48,314 nt of DNA from Parasutterella excrementihominis YIT 11859 (GCF_000205025.1 NZ_GL883755.1:1-48314), one strand, 5' to 3'. Counted from the stretch's first letter, positions 38,083 to 47,085 are shown. Made by a program: numbers and translations. Notes: generated from the sequence alone by a model not told the origin.

Positions 38083-41000
38083 ATGCAGATTCATGCTTTC
38101 GGTCTTTCCCGAGTACCGACTTTCCTCGGTCAATGGGATCTCGATTTTGACGGACGCACCGACGTTTTTTCCATTCCCCTGACGGGAGAGAAAAGTATTG
38201 CGTTATTCCTTGACGCTCTAAAGTTCGCTCTATTCGATATCTCATCCGAGAAACTTGGAAAAAATCCCGAAGTCCGCCTGGTCTTCTCCACAGAAGAGGG
38301 ACGATTTGAACTTCTTCGGTCCCACGAAAACACTGAAATCCGCAAAAACGGCATGCCGTTTGACCTGCAGGCAGCGCCCTTTCCTGTCGCCATGGCTAGA
38401 ATCACGCATCTTGATGCCGATAAATTAGAAGACACCCTTTTCTATGACATTCTCTCGACTTCTGAATCTTTGACCGAGAATGCGGATACTTTAGCCTCAT
38501 CTTTGATCGGAAATGTCTCCGAGTCCCTCGGAAATGCAATCCTGACTCAGGGCATTGAAGTTTCTCAGCAGAAGGCCGCCTTGCTCGCCGCTTCTAAGTC
38601 TGTCATAGACGGAATTTCGGTTGTTTCTGATGAGGAAGAAGAACGCCTCAATCAGCAGCTCATTAAGGCCGGCGTCTCTCACGCCGCTCTGCAAAACGAA
38701 ATTGCCCAGCTCAAAGATTCGATGGACTGGCTCATTCGCATCAATATGCTCAAGGATGAAGCCGCCCGCTTGTCTAAGCAGCTCACGGCAGTCAACGGCG
38801 ACCTTTCTCGCTTTGACGTGAAAAAGAACGTTCTGGAAAAAGCGCTGAAAACAGACGCCTTAGCTCCCGACTACGATGTCCTCTCTAAGCTTCGAGTCGA
38901 TGAGAAAGAAGAAGGTAAGCTGATTACGGAACTTAAAAAATCCGTCCCGATGCTTTCTGAACGCGTCCGCTCCGCCTCTCTGGCTCATGCTGAGGCAGAC
39001 AAAAATTTCAAGAGCGTCCTGGAAAACTACAACGAGAAGTGTGTGACGCTGGAACGCGTTCGAGAATTAGATGAAAAAATCGAAGATTCTCAGATTCAAA
39101 GCAAGCACCTTAAAGAGGAGTTGTTCAACGAGCAAACCGCGGCTCGTCTCCTCTCTGAAGAAAACACACGATTAAAAAACGTCCTCTCCCAGCTGACCAT
39201 TCGCTCACAACTTCTGAACAAGAAGATGGATGACCTTTCTATGGATAAGCTCTTGGTCGATGAGCTCGAAGAGTACAAACGTCTTCTTGATGAGATTGAC
39301 GCTGAAGTCATTCGCAGCGCAGAGGCAGAAGAAACGCAGCGGGAACTGCAGAAACGGATTGAGTCCTCTCGCTCTGCTTTATTAGACGTTCAAAACGTCA
39401 TTGCCGCTCTTAAAAACGAGGAGCTTGCCGTCACGGGCGAACTTTCCATGAAGGAGCGCATGCTTTCCAAGTCTTTAGGAATAGAAGGCGTCGAGACGCT
39501 GGCTGCGGAACTGGACAATCAGAATGAACGCTTAAATGCCCTAGACGCGCTTCAAGGAAGAATTGTTCTCTTGGCAGAAGGACACGACCGATTCAATCAG
39601 GTAAAAGCAGGGCTCGAGAGCACCAAGCACGCCTTGAGACTCGCGACGGTTGCTTTGAATGCGGCTCGCCAGGCCTATATCGACAAGACAGCCGTCGTCA
39701 ATTCAGCTCAGCAGGCTTATTCCTTCTATCTCGAAGTACTGTCGCTGAATGAACCGCGCGAAAAGTTAGCCAACGGCAAGCCGTGTCCCTTGTGTGGCGC
39801 GATTCACCATCCCTACTCCGTCAAACTGCCGTTTGACCGTTCGTTGGAAGACAAACTCGCTAAAGCAAAAGAAGACGCTCAGCTCGCGCTCGTCGAATCG
39901 GAAAAATGCAAAGCTGAATTTGCGCAGCTTCAGCTGCAGCAGACAGAAGCCGAAAACATTCTGAATACGCTTACGACAGAACTCAATGAAGCCAAGGGCG
40001 AGATTTTGTATATCGCGAGCGAGCTCAATATTGTCGGCTTGAGAGAGAAGAAACCGATCACTTGGGCGGCTGTACTCAAGCAAAAACAAACTTCTTTAGC
40101 CAATCGTCGAGATGACCTTGAAGCACGATTAGAGAAAATTCAAGGGCTCACGGAAGCGATTGAATCGCTGAAAGAAAAGCGCGAAGATGCAGCGCTTAAA
40201 ACCGCTCGTAAAAAAGAAGAACAGGCGTCTTTGGAAGAGGCTTTGAAGAACTTCGCCAACATGTCTGCCGAGCTAGAAAAGAATCAAAAAGACTCTGAAC
40301 TTAATCGCGTCTCCCTGACGCGTTTGCTCGAGCGAGCCTTTGCCCGCTTCGGCCTGAAGGCCTCTAACCCGGCCATCATGAAGCAGAACCTTCCAACGCT
40401 CGAAAAACGCCGCGAACAGTGGATCAACTGGAGCGTCGAGAAAAAACAGATCGAAGAAGAAACAGCGGAGAGCGAAGAAGCCCTCCGAAATACTGTCGCG
40501 TCTCTGACTGCTCAGAAGAAGAGCGCAGAAACCTTAGAAAAGGACATCGAGGCTCTCACTGAACAGATCAAACGGTTCCAAAAAGAACGGCATGAAGCAA
40601 TTGCCAGCCAGACACCGGAAGAAGTAATTGCCGCGATTGAAACAGAAAAGGCCAATGCCACACGTCTTGCCGAAGAAGCTAAATTAAGTCTTGCTTCCAA
40701 AGAGGAAGCCTTGCTTTCTACGCAGAACAAAATTAATACTCTCGAAGCACATCGCAGCGAAACCATTAAATCCATTGAATCGCTTTCGGACGCTTTCAAC
40801 CAAAAACTTCAAAAGGCCGGTTTCCCGAACGAGTCCAGCTTCCTTTCTTCTCAGATCTCGACTGCACAGAAAGATGACCTCATGCGTCAAAACGATGAAC
40901 TGCTCGAAAGGTATCGTGTCGTAAATTCGCAGTACGAAGAAAAACAGCAGGCATTAAACAGTCTTCAGGAGAAGAACCTGACGACGCGCACTCGTGAACA

Positions 41001-41529
41001 GCTCGAAGAAGAACTCTTAGAAAAATCCGATCTCTTCCACACAGCCACTGCTCAGCTCACAGGCCTACGTGAGAAGATGGCAAAAAATGCGAATAACAAA
41101 AATCGCCGAAAACGGGAAGAAGCAGAATTCCAAAAGCTGCAGACCTCGCTTGAGCGATGGGAATCTCTCTGCGCCAATGCTGAGGAACCGGGGGGAATTG
41201 CGCGTTTAGGTTTGTCGCTTGCAGTCGCCTACGGCTCTTCAGACATTGATGCCTTCATCCCCGGCGCCAAGATCAAACTCCGTGATGAAGGTGTGAAATT
41301 ATTTGCACCCGAGCTCTCGGACGCTTCAGGTCTTGCGGGCATGAAGACAATTTCTGCCGATCAGCGTTTCTTCGTGGCACTTTCTCTGCTCTTGGGAAGA
41401 AGCGAATTGTTTGCCCGTCGAAGCAAACCTGAGTTTGTCATTCTTAAGCAAAATCAGAATGAAGCTTTCCCAAGCCAGACGTTTACAGGTTTAGAGAGCT
41501 TAAATTTAACAATCGGCGTAGCGAGATAA
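38083..41529 (+). CDS. SbcC/Rad50-like zinc-hook coiled-coil protein with degenerate ATPase motifs
   Basis: This 1148-residue protein has the layout of SbcC/Rad50: a globular N-terminal part (1-160), a long heptad-rich coiled coil, a central zinc hook Cys568-x2-Cys571 (PCPLCG), a returning coiled coil, and a globular C-terminal part (about 1030-1148). The three ATPase motifs are altered. Where Walker A should read GxxGxGKS it has PLTGEKSIA (32-40). Where the ABC signature LSGGE is expected it has ISADQ (1090-1094), then RFFVALSLLLG as in SbcC. The Walker B strand is FVILKQNQ (1118-1125), without the Asp-Glu pair. The frame is intact across 3.4 kb, so this is not simple decay. No sbcD gene is in the window. 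DNA or chromosome tethering is possible; the role is unknown. Confidence 0.75.
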   Translation: MQIHAFGLSRVPTFLGQWDLDFDGRTDVFSIPLTGEKSIALFLDALKFALFDISSEKLGKNPEVRLVFSTEEGRFELLRSHENTEIRKNGMPFDLQAAPFPVAMARITHLDADKLEDTLFYDILSTSESLTENADTLASSLIGNVSESLGNAILTQGIEVSQQKAALLAASKSVIDGISVVSDEEEERLNQQLIKAGVSHAALQNEIAQLKDSMDWLIRINMLKDEAARLSKQLTAVNGDLSRFDVKKNVLEKALKTDALAPDYDVLSKLRVDEKEEGKLITELKKSVPMLSERVRSASLAHAEADKNFKSVLENYNEKCVTLERVRELDEKIEDSQIQSKHLKEELFNEQTAARLLSEENTRLKNVLSQLTIRSQLLNKKMDDLSMDKLLVDELEEYKRLLDEIDAEVIRSAEAEETQRELQKRIESSRSALLDVQNVIAALKNEELAVTGELSMKERMLSKSLGIEGVETLAAELDNQNERLNALDALQGRIVLLAEGHDRFNQVKAGLESTKHALRLATVALNAARQAYIDKTAVVNSAQQAYSFYLEVLSLNEPREKLANGKPCPLCGAIHHPYSVKLPFDRSLEDKLAKAKEDAQLALVESEKCKAEFAQLQLQQTEAENILNTLTTELNEAKGEILYIASELNIVGLREKKPITWAAVLKQKQTSLANRRDDLEARLEKIQGLTEAIESLKEKREDAALKTARKKEEQASLEEALKNFANMSAELEKNQKDSELNRVSLTRLLERAFARFGLKASNPAIMKQNLPTLEKRREQWINWSVEKKQIEEETAESEEALRNTVASLTAQKKSAETLEKDIEALTEQIKRFQKERHEAIASQTPEEVIAAIETEKANATRLAEEAKLSLASKEEALLSTQNKINTLEAHRSETIKSIESLSDAFNQKLQKAGFPNESSFLSSQISTAQKDDLMRQNDELLERYRVVNSQYEEKQQALNSLQEKNLTTRTREQLEEELLEKSDLFHTATAQLTGLREKMAKNANNKNRRKREEAEFQKLQTSLERWESLCANAEEPGGIARLGLSLAVAYGSSDIDAFIPGAKIKLRDEGVKLFAPELSDASGLAGMKTISADQRFFVALSLLLGRSELFARRSKPEFVILKQNQNEAFPSQTFTGLESLNLTIGVAR

Positions 41530-41533
41530 GCCG

Positions 41534-42166
41534 TTACTCTTCGACGAATTCAATGAGAAGAGCTCCGCGCGTGAGCTCTTCCAATTCTTTAGCAAAAGTC
41601 TCAGCGAGATCCTCGGGGATTTCGACATCAAAATCCGCACCCATATCAAAATTCTTTTCTAGAATTCGACCGTTTACGGCTTCGATCTTGCGCAGAACCT
41701 GATTCACAAATCGATGTTCAACGCTGAATTTGATGCGTTTCGTTTTGGTACGAACTCGCGTGGGCACTCCCTCTAACGCCATTTTGACGGAAGACTGATA
41801 GGCTTTAACTAGTCCTCCCGTACCGAGCAAAATTCCGCCGAAGTAACGAGTCACAACAACGGTCACTTCTCCAATGCCGCTGTGCGTAACAGCCGTCAGC
41901 ATGGGGCGTCCGGCGGTTCCGTGAGGCTCGCCGTCATCGCTTGCGCCGATACGATCGGTAGATCCGGCGGCTCCGGCACAATAAGCCCAGCAATTGTGCC
42001 GGGCATCTTCAAATTCGGCTTTAATTTGTTCGATGAAAGCTTTTGCTTCTTCGACACCGGGAGTGTGTCCGACAGAAGCGATAAAGCGGCTGCGCTTTAT
42101 CGTCTGTTCGACACGAAAAACCTCTCCCGGACGCAGGTCCGGAATGTTGTAGCTGACATCTGCCAT
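41534..42166 (-). CDS. yigZ: YigZ/IMPACT family protein
   Basis: This 210-residue protein has the UPF0029/IMPACT N-terminal domain: KRSRFIASVG, ARHNCWAYCAG, SDDGEPHGTAGRPML and VVVTRYFGGILLGTGGLVKAY. A C-terminal EF-G-like ferredoxin fold follows. The family's biochemical role in bacteria is unsettled. It starts only 20 bases after the AstE-like gene and so seems to be the last gene of the ATP-grasp operon. It converges with the SbcC-like gene with four bases between stops. Confidence 0.93.
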   Translation of the reverse strand: MADVSYNIPDLRPGEVFRVEQTIKRSRFIASVGHTPGVEEAKAFIEQIKAEFEDARHNCWAYCAGAAGSTDRIGASDDGEPHGTAGRPMLTAVTHSGIGEVTVVVTRYFGGILLGTGGLVKAYQSSVKMALEGVPTRVRTKTKRIKFSVEHRFVNQVLRKIEAVNGRILEKNFDMGADFDVEIPEDLAETFAKELEELTRGALLIEFVEE

Positions 42167-42186
42167 CCGGGGACTCTCTTTATGTG

Positions 42187-43122
42187 TTACTTGTGAAGCT
42201 TGTTCACTATTTTAAAGAGAGTTTCGTTTTCCATGACAAGGGGAGAATCTTTGGCAAAAAACACAATGCCGTCTTCGGGTGCTTCGGTCTGGGCGACGGT
42301 CACGCCGGTAAGCGGATCAATGATGTCCGCAAGAACTTGTCCGCGTTCAACGGAATCAAAGGATTTCACGTGCGGAATGTAAAGACCGGAAGCAGTTGAA
42401 CGCAGCGACACCAGCTCTTCTTCTATAAGAACGGTCGATTCATAGCCGCCGTAAACGTTGTAATTTAAAACGTTCATTCGGCTTAAGAAGCGGCAAACCG
42501 CCGCAATCGCCATGTCCGCACCCTTCTTATCGATCTTCTCGGTAGAACGGCTGTAAAGAGAAAAGGCTTTTGTATCCCACACCTGCCAGTTGAAGTTTAA
42601 GGTTGTGGTATCAAAGGGAACGGGTTTGCGAAGAACGACAAAAGGCATTCCGAAAAGCTGAGCCAAGCCAGTGTCCTCATAATCCGTCTTCATCATGCGC
42701 ACATGAGAGACGAAGTCTCCGGGCATATAAAAAGAGGAAAACTGCACGCCGAAGCGGTAGCCCTGAATCTTTTCAAAAATACCGGCAGCTATTCGCTGAG
42801 TAGTCTCACCTTTGTTGTATCCGGGATACATTCGATTGATATCGGAGTTATCCATCGCCCAGAAGCGCTTACCGACATTAACGGAGTACGGATTGGCACA
42901 CGGAATCACCGTCACACCGTGACGGCGGATAAACCGCCCTTCTTCCTCAAAGCGCTTTAATGTTCGAACCATTTGGCCGGCAATATAGAGCTGCTGAATT
43001 TCATTGCCGCGCATATTGCCGATAATGCACATGGTCTTTTCAGGGCCGCCGAAGTGATAACTTTTTACTTCAAAGTCTTCGCGGTAGGCCGACTCCATTC
43101 TGAAAATAACTTCTTCTTTCAT
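42187..43122 (-). CDS. AstE/aspartoacylase-like protein lacking zinc ligands (probable pseudoenzyme)
   Basis: This 311-residue protein is a paralogue of its upstream neighbour, with the same overall order: MRGNE motif, NPYSVNVGKRFWAMDNSDINRMYPG, and a C-terminal barrel (SGLYIPHVKSFDSVERGQVLADIIDPLTG). The zinc-binding set is broken. The first His is Arg38 (GNMRGNE, with Glu41 kept). The second His position reads QFSSF (Ser129). The catalytic Glu segment VVEAG is replaced by FSLYS. DINR, which binds substrate in active members, is kept. It overlaps the upstream gene by four bases, suggesting 1:1 production. A regulatory or structural partner is the likely role, by inference. Confidence 0.8.
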   Translation of the reverse strand: MKEEVIFRMESAYREDFEVKSYHFGGPEKTMCIIGNMRGNEIQQLYIAGQMVRTLKRFEEEGRFIRRHGVTVIPCANPYSVNVGKRFWAMDNSDINRMYPGYNKGETTQRIAAGIFEKIQGYRFGVQFSSFYMPGDFVSHVRMMKTDYEDTGLAQLFGMPFVVLRKPVPFDTTTLNFNWQVWDTKAFSLYSRSTEKIDKKGADMAIAAVCRFLSRMNVLNYNVYGGYESTVLIEEELVSLRSTASGLYIPHVKSFDSVERGQVLADIIDPLTGVTVAQTEAPEDGIVFFAKDSPLVMENETLFKIVNKLHK

Positions 43123-44063
43123 CGACGTTCTTCCTGAAGAATTCGGGCAATCAGAGACCCCTTATTTACGATAGGATATTCACGAAGCGTGAAGAGCAAA
43201 CCATCGACTTCGGAGACGCATTCCTGACGAACCTCACCTGAAAGCGCATCTACAATTCGGCCAAAAATCTCGCCTCGTCTAACGTTATCGCTGTGGCGAA
43301 CCGTCGGGACAAACACACCCGGCTCTTCAGCATTCACAAAACTCACGGAGCGATCTAAGGAAACGATCGGCTGTTTAACAGGCTGGACGGGGCCGTCCCA
43401 CATACCGAGATTCTGCATAAGATTCAGAATTCCGTTCACAAGCCGTTGACAATAATCCTGAGTAATTCTCATGCCGACGCCCGCCTCTACGACAAGAGTT
43501 TTAACGCCGATGGAATTTAAGCTGTAAGCCAACGTTGATTCGAGCACAGTAGAAGCTTGATGCACCCAAACAAAATCGACATCGAGCATGCTCGCGTATT
43601 TAACGAGTTTATCTGCCGTATTGATATTGACGCGAACCTGGGGAATCTCGCGCAGGAAGATATTGCTGGCGTGAATATCAATCGCCATTTCTGCGCCTTT
43701 GAATTCCTGAATCAATTTGCTTGCAACCCACTCCGTCGCCGCTCCGTCGGTACGTCCCGGGAAAATCCGGTTCATATCCAAATCAAAACCGGGAAATCCT
43801 CGCTGGATCGTATCGATGCCCATCGGGTTCAATGCCGGATAGACATCCAACACCCCTTTAAGGTGCTCACTCTTTTCACGAACGACTTTATTAAGCAAAT
43901 AACAAATGTACTGTCCTTCAAGCTCATCGCCGTGAATTCCGGAAACGACGCAAAGTCTTTTAAGGCCTTCTGCTGACGCAACGTTATCAGGCAAGTGGCG
44001 GTTCTTGCGAATCACCAAAGACTCGCCGACCGGCATCTTTACTTTTATGACGTCTTCAATCAT
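43119..44063 (-). CDS. AstE/aspartoacylase-like zinc carboxypeptidase (M14-related)
   Basis: This 314-residue enzyme of the succinylglutamate desuccinylase/aspartoacylase family hydrolyses amide bonds of N-acyl amino acids or small peptides. Zinc ligands His44 and Glu47 (SGIHGDE) and His131 (DIHAS) are present, as are DMNR for carboxylate binding and the probable catalytic Glu in LVVEAGVG. The C-terminal part (PGVFVPTVRHSDNVRRGEIFGRIVD) resembles a biotinyl/lipoyl-like barrel common in this subgroup. The ATG lies two bases after the transglutaminase stop; a TTG two codons earlier overlaps that stop. The substrate is unknown. Confidence 0.85.
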   Translation of the reverse strand: MIEDVIKVKMPVGESLVIRKNRHLPDNVASAEGLKRLCVVSGIHGDELEGQYICYLLNKVVREKSEHLKGVLDVYPALNPMGIDTIQRGFPGFDLDMNRIFPGRTDGAATEWVASKLIQEFKGAEMAIDIHASNIFLREIPQVRVNINTADKLVKYASMLDVDFVWVHQASTVLESTLAYSLNSIGVKTLVVEAGVGMRITQDYCQRLVNGILNLMQNLGMWDGPVQPVKQPIVSLDRSVSFVNAEEPGVFVPTVRHSDNVRRGEIFGRIVDALSGEVRQECVSEVDGLLFTLREYPIVNKGSLIARILQEERR

Positions 44064-44065
44064 TC

Positions 44066-44836
44066 TCAAATTTCAACCAACTTACACTTTGCCGACATAC
44101 TTTGATCCGCTGCGCCCATAAAGACGCCTCTTTCTAAAGCGCAAAAACTAAAGTCTGGTCCTTGTGAAATCTTGACGTAATTATCGTCACAGAATCTCTG
44201 ATGCGTAGGATCCACTCCGATCCATGTTTCACCGTCAAAAACTTCTACCCAAGCATGAGAAGCACCTTCACCGGTGGTCAGTCCAGCAACGTAGCGACAA
44301 ATAACGTTCTGAGCTCGTAAGAAAGCAAGAAGAATGTGCGCAAAATCCTGACAAACTCCGGCGCCGAGCTCCCACGCTTCATGGGCCGCAGTTACTGTTG
44401 TCGTAACGCCTTTTTGATAGCGGAAGTCTGTACCAATTTTTGTTAGCCAGTATTCAGCAAGGGCGATGGGTGCGCCTTCAACTTTATTGGCTTCAAAATA
44501 ATCTTTGAGCGTGCCGGTCAGCGTCGTAAGCTGAGTCGGATATCGATAGTAGGCAGCCGCACCGAAACTGCTGCGCTGCGAGGAATCGACCAATACTTCT
44601 CCTGTCGAGCAAAAAGAAAAGAAGGTATGTTTATTCTCGATGCTGCCCAGGAAAACTTTATTGCCTTGTCCGTCAAAGGTTTCTGACAGCCGGCAGCCCG
44701 GCTGACAGGTTAAAGAGATGCGCATCGGCTCCTGTCCCGGCTCCGAGAGCGGGACAGAGCGAAGCACAAATGTGTGATTCGAAACGGGTTCGGAAAACAA
44801 CAGATCCGCCCTAAGCGAATACAAAAATTTTTTCAT
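44066..44836 (-). CDS. Transglutaminase-like cysteine protease
   Basis: This 256-residue protein has an N-terminal beta domain (bacterial transglutaminase-like N type) and a papain-like transglutaminase core. The triad is visible: Cys162 (GAGVCQDFAH), His194 (GASHAWVEVF) and Asp209 (IGVDPTHQ). Such proteins in ATP-grasp/alpha-E neighbourhoods are predicted peptidases or amide-exchanging enzymes. No signal peptide is seen. It follows the alpha-E gene by 12 bases and nearly touches the AstE-like gene. Confidence 0.9.
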   Translation of the reverse strand: MKKFLYSLRADLLFSEPVSNHTFVLRSVPLSEPGQEPMRISLTCQPGCRLSETFDGQGNKVFLGSIENKHTFFSFCSTGEVLVDSSQRSSFGAAAYYRYPTQLTTLTGTLKDYFEANKVEGAPIALAEYWLTKIGTDFRYQKGVTTTVTAAHEAWELGAGVCQDFAHILLAFLRAQNVICRYVAGLTTGEGASHAWVEVFDGETWIGVDPTHQRFCDDNYVKISQGPDFSFCALERGVFMGAADQSMSAKCKLVEI

Positions 44837-44848
44837 TGTATCGAGTTT

Positions 44849-45526
44849 TTAATTATTCAAGAGCTTCTGAACTGTTTCCAAAGCCACCAGCCGGGTCTCC
44901 GGATCATCATCAGCTAACTGGGCAAAATTTTTCAGAACACGCATTTTTTGACCGCTGTAGGCAATCTTTGCGCCCTGTAATCTGCGATCCAGTTTACCGA
45001 TCGTCACGCCGATTGTTTCCCAGCTTTCTCCCAATCTCAGCTGCATGTCCAGGCGCTCAAGGTAACGGCCGGCTTTAACGAGACAGCGTTCTTGACCTGA
45101 AGAGAGATATTCGTCAATACTGCCCCAGAAAGCCAACAAGCGATCGATGACTTCAAAAGAACACAGAGCTCCGGAACCTTCTGCCTTCGCATCTTCCATC
45201 GCATCAAGTGCCAGCTGAATATAAGCCAAAGAGCGAGTCGAGATGGTATTCCGCAGCAAAATTCCGTCGTCGTAGGCTCGAGAAAGATTGCTGTACACCG
45301 AATCAGGGTTGAGCTCGTCGAAGAAGTAACTCGTCATAAAGTCAGACGCATCTTCGTAAACATCAGGAATGTTTAAAGCGGCACAAAATTCTTTATAAGC
45401 CGTCTCATCTGTATCAATCAGAACATCATAGAGGCCTTCGAGATAATTCAGCGTACGGTAGACACGTTCAACGTAGCGGCCGAGCCAAAATAAGTTTTCG
45501 CCTTTTTCTATCGAGATAAAATCCAT
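44849..45526 (-). CDS. Alpha-E domain protein (DUF403)
   Basis: This 225-residue all-helical protein starts with the family signature NLFWLGRYVERVYRTLNYLE and has GRYLERLDMQLRL in the second half. Alpha-E proteins always occur with circularly permuted ATP-grasp and transglutaminase genes; their activity is unknown. This one is shorter than the usual ~300 residues. It overlaps the ATP-grasp gene by 19 bases, so the two are probably translated together. Confidence 0.88.
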   Translation of the reverse strand: MDFISIEKGENLFWLGRYVERVYRTLNYLEGLYDVLIDTDETAYKEFCAALNIPDVYEDASDFMTSYFFDELNPDSVYSNLSRAYDDGILLRNTISTRSLAYIQLALDAMEDAKAEGSGALCSFEVIDRLLAFWGSIDEYLSSGQERCLVKAGRYLERLDMQLRLGESWETIGVTIGKLDRRLQGAKIAYSGQKMRVLKNFAQLADDDPETRLVALETVQKLLNN

Positions 45527-46824
45527 GTGTCTTTAAAGCCTCCGCCTTGAGAAGAGTTAACGACGAACGAATCCGGCTTGCGGGAAAAACGAGTAAGACC
45601 GCTGTGCCAAACTTTCGTTCCGTTGGTTGAACTAATGACAAATGCACGAAGATCGCATTTGCGCTCTACGACCGTTCCGTCTTCGAGAACCGGCAGGTCA
45701 ATAAAGTCGATCACTTCCTGAAGAATAAAGCGACGTGATTCAGTCTGAATTCTTACTTTCCAGGCTTCAAGCTCTTCTTGGTTTAAATCTTTACCAAAGA
45801 GAACTCCGTAACCGCCTGCTTCGGCAACATCTTTAATAACTAAGCGTTCGATGTTCGCCAGACAGTACTCTCTGTCTTCTTCGTAGAAAGGCAGATAAGT
45901 CGGTGCGTTTTTGAGGATCGGTTCTTCGCCCAGATAGTAACGAATCATCTTGGGAACGAAGTAATAAATACCCTTGTCGTCGGCAACGCCATTTCCGGGA
46001 GCATTGATAATCGCGAGGTTCCCTGCCCGATAGGCATTCATAATGCCCGGAACGCCGATGAGTGATTCAGGTTTAAAGGTCAAAGGATCAAGATAGTCGT
46101 CGGAGATTCGGCGATAGAGAGCGCCGACCGACTGTGGAGAACCCGATCTGCTCTTGAAATAGAGCTTATTGTCTTGTACGAACAAGTCATTGTGCATAAC
46201 CAGAGGACATCCGGTCATCTCAGCCAAATAAGCATGCTCGAAGAAAGCAGCGTTGTACCTTCCCGGTGTCATGATGACGCAGCGGCCGCCGGGATTCACG
46301 CTTTCCATTGCTTCTCTTAAAAGGAGTCCGTAATCATCGTTGCGATCGACCGAGTTATTTTTAAATGTCTCCGGCGAAGCACGGCGAGCGAGTTTTCTGG
46401 CAATTAAAGGATAGGAAGCGCCTGAAGGAATGCGTAGGTTGTCTTCAAGAACGTACCAAGTTCCGTCTTTAGCTTGGACGAGGTCAATGCCTGAAATATG
46501 AGAGTAAATTCCGTTCGGCGGAACAAAGTTGTCACACGCCGGCAGGAAGCCGCTTGACGAAAAAGCGAAGTCTTCCGGAATCACGCCGTCAGCGACAATT
46601 CGCTTTTCCGTGTAGATGTCTCTCAAGAAGGCGTTGAGCGCATCGACACGCTGAATCAAGCCGGCTTCAATTTCAGCGAACTCATCCGCAGGAATAATTC
46701 GAGGAAGCGAATCGTAGGGAAACAGCTGCTCATGAAACTCGCCGTTTTTATAGATACCGAACTTCACGCCAAAGCGCGCAAGAAGCCCGTTTATAGCGGC
46801 GGTATTGGATATCAGAGAATCCAT
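45508..46824 (-). CDS. Circularly permuted ATP-grasp ligase (DUF404/DUF407)
   Basis: This 438-residue protein is of the type-2 circularly permuted ATP-grasp family, predicted to form peptide or amide bonds with ATP. Visible motifs are FPYDSLPRIIP and VDALNAFLRDIY at the start, YVLEDNLRIPSGASYPL, NAPGNGVADDKGIYYFVP, the glycine-rich AGGYGVLFG and the late basic/acidic RKCDLRAFVIS. Family members are often about 470-490 residues, so it is slightly short. GGAG lies seven bases before the ATG. It heads a six-gene operon continuing through yigZ. Confidence 0.9.
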   Translation of the reverse strand: MDSLISNTAAINGLLARFGVKFGIYKNGEFHEQLFPYDSLPRIIPADEFAEIEAGLIQRVDALNAFLRDIYTEKRIVADGVIPEDFAFSSSGFLPACDNFVPPNGIYSHISGIDLVQAKDGTWYVLEDNLRIPSGASYPLIARKLARRASPETFKNNSVDRNDDYGLLLREAMESVNPGGRCVIMTPGRYNAAFFEHAYLAEMTGCPLVMHNDLFVQDNKLYFKSRSGSPQSVGALYRRISDDYLDPLTFKPESLIGVPGIMNAYRAGNLAIINAPGNGVADDKGIYYFVPKMIRYYLGEEPILKNAPTYLPFYEEDREYCLANIERLVIKDVAEAGGYGVLFGKDLNQEELEAWKVRIQTESRRFILQEVIDFIDLPVLEDGTVVERKCDLRAFVISSTNGTKVWHSGLTRFSRKPDSFVVNSSQGGGFKDTWILSR

Positions 46825-46867
46825 TATTTCTCCGTAAATTTCTGAGGTTGTTAGATATTCTTCAAAA

Positions 46868-46873
46868 ATTATA
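46868..46873 (-). promoter_or_regulatory. Candidate -10 box of the ATP-grasp operon
   Basis: A perfect TATAAT on the minus strand lies 43 bases upstream of the ATP-grasp start. The -35 region is not convincing. Confidence 0.4.
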
Positions 46874-47007
46874 TGAGAGAGGAGAAGGCCGACACCCTTT
46901 AATTTGCAGAAATTTCAGTTGGAAGGAAATGAGGAAGGGTAATTACCAAGGAGGATTGTATTAATCCACATCTAACTTGAGGACAGATCTAATCTAAAAA
47001 CGCCAAA

Positions 47008-47047
47008 CCGGCTGTTGAAGTGTTCACATCAATGCAACCGGCTTTTT
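47008..47047. terminator. Bidirectional terminator-like hairpin after the AbrB-like gene
   Basis: CCGGCTG (47008-47014) and CAACCGG (47035-47041) pair with one G-T, with T runs on both outer sides. It lies about 40 bases past the AbrB-like stop. Confidence 0.55.
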
Positions 47048-47085
47048 AAACAAAAATGATTTCAAGTTGCTTTGTGTAGAAAGTG

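Noticed and set aside
47007-47042. AACCGGCT direct repeat
   Set aside because: It reflects the two arms of a terminator-like hairpin whose core CCGG is self-complementary, not a separate repeat family.
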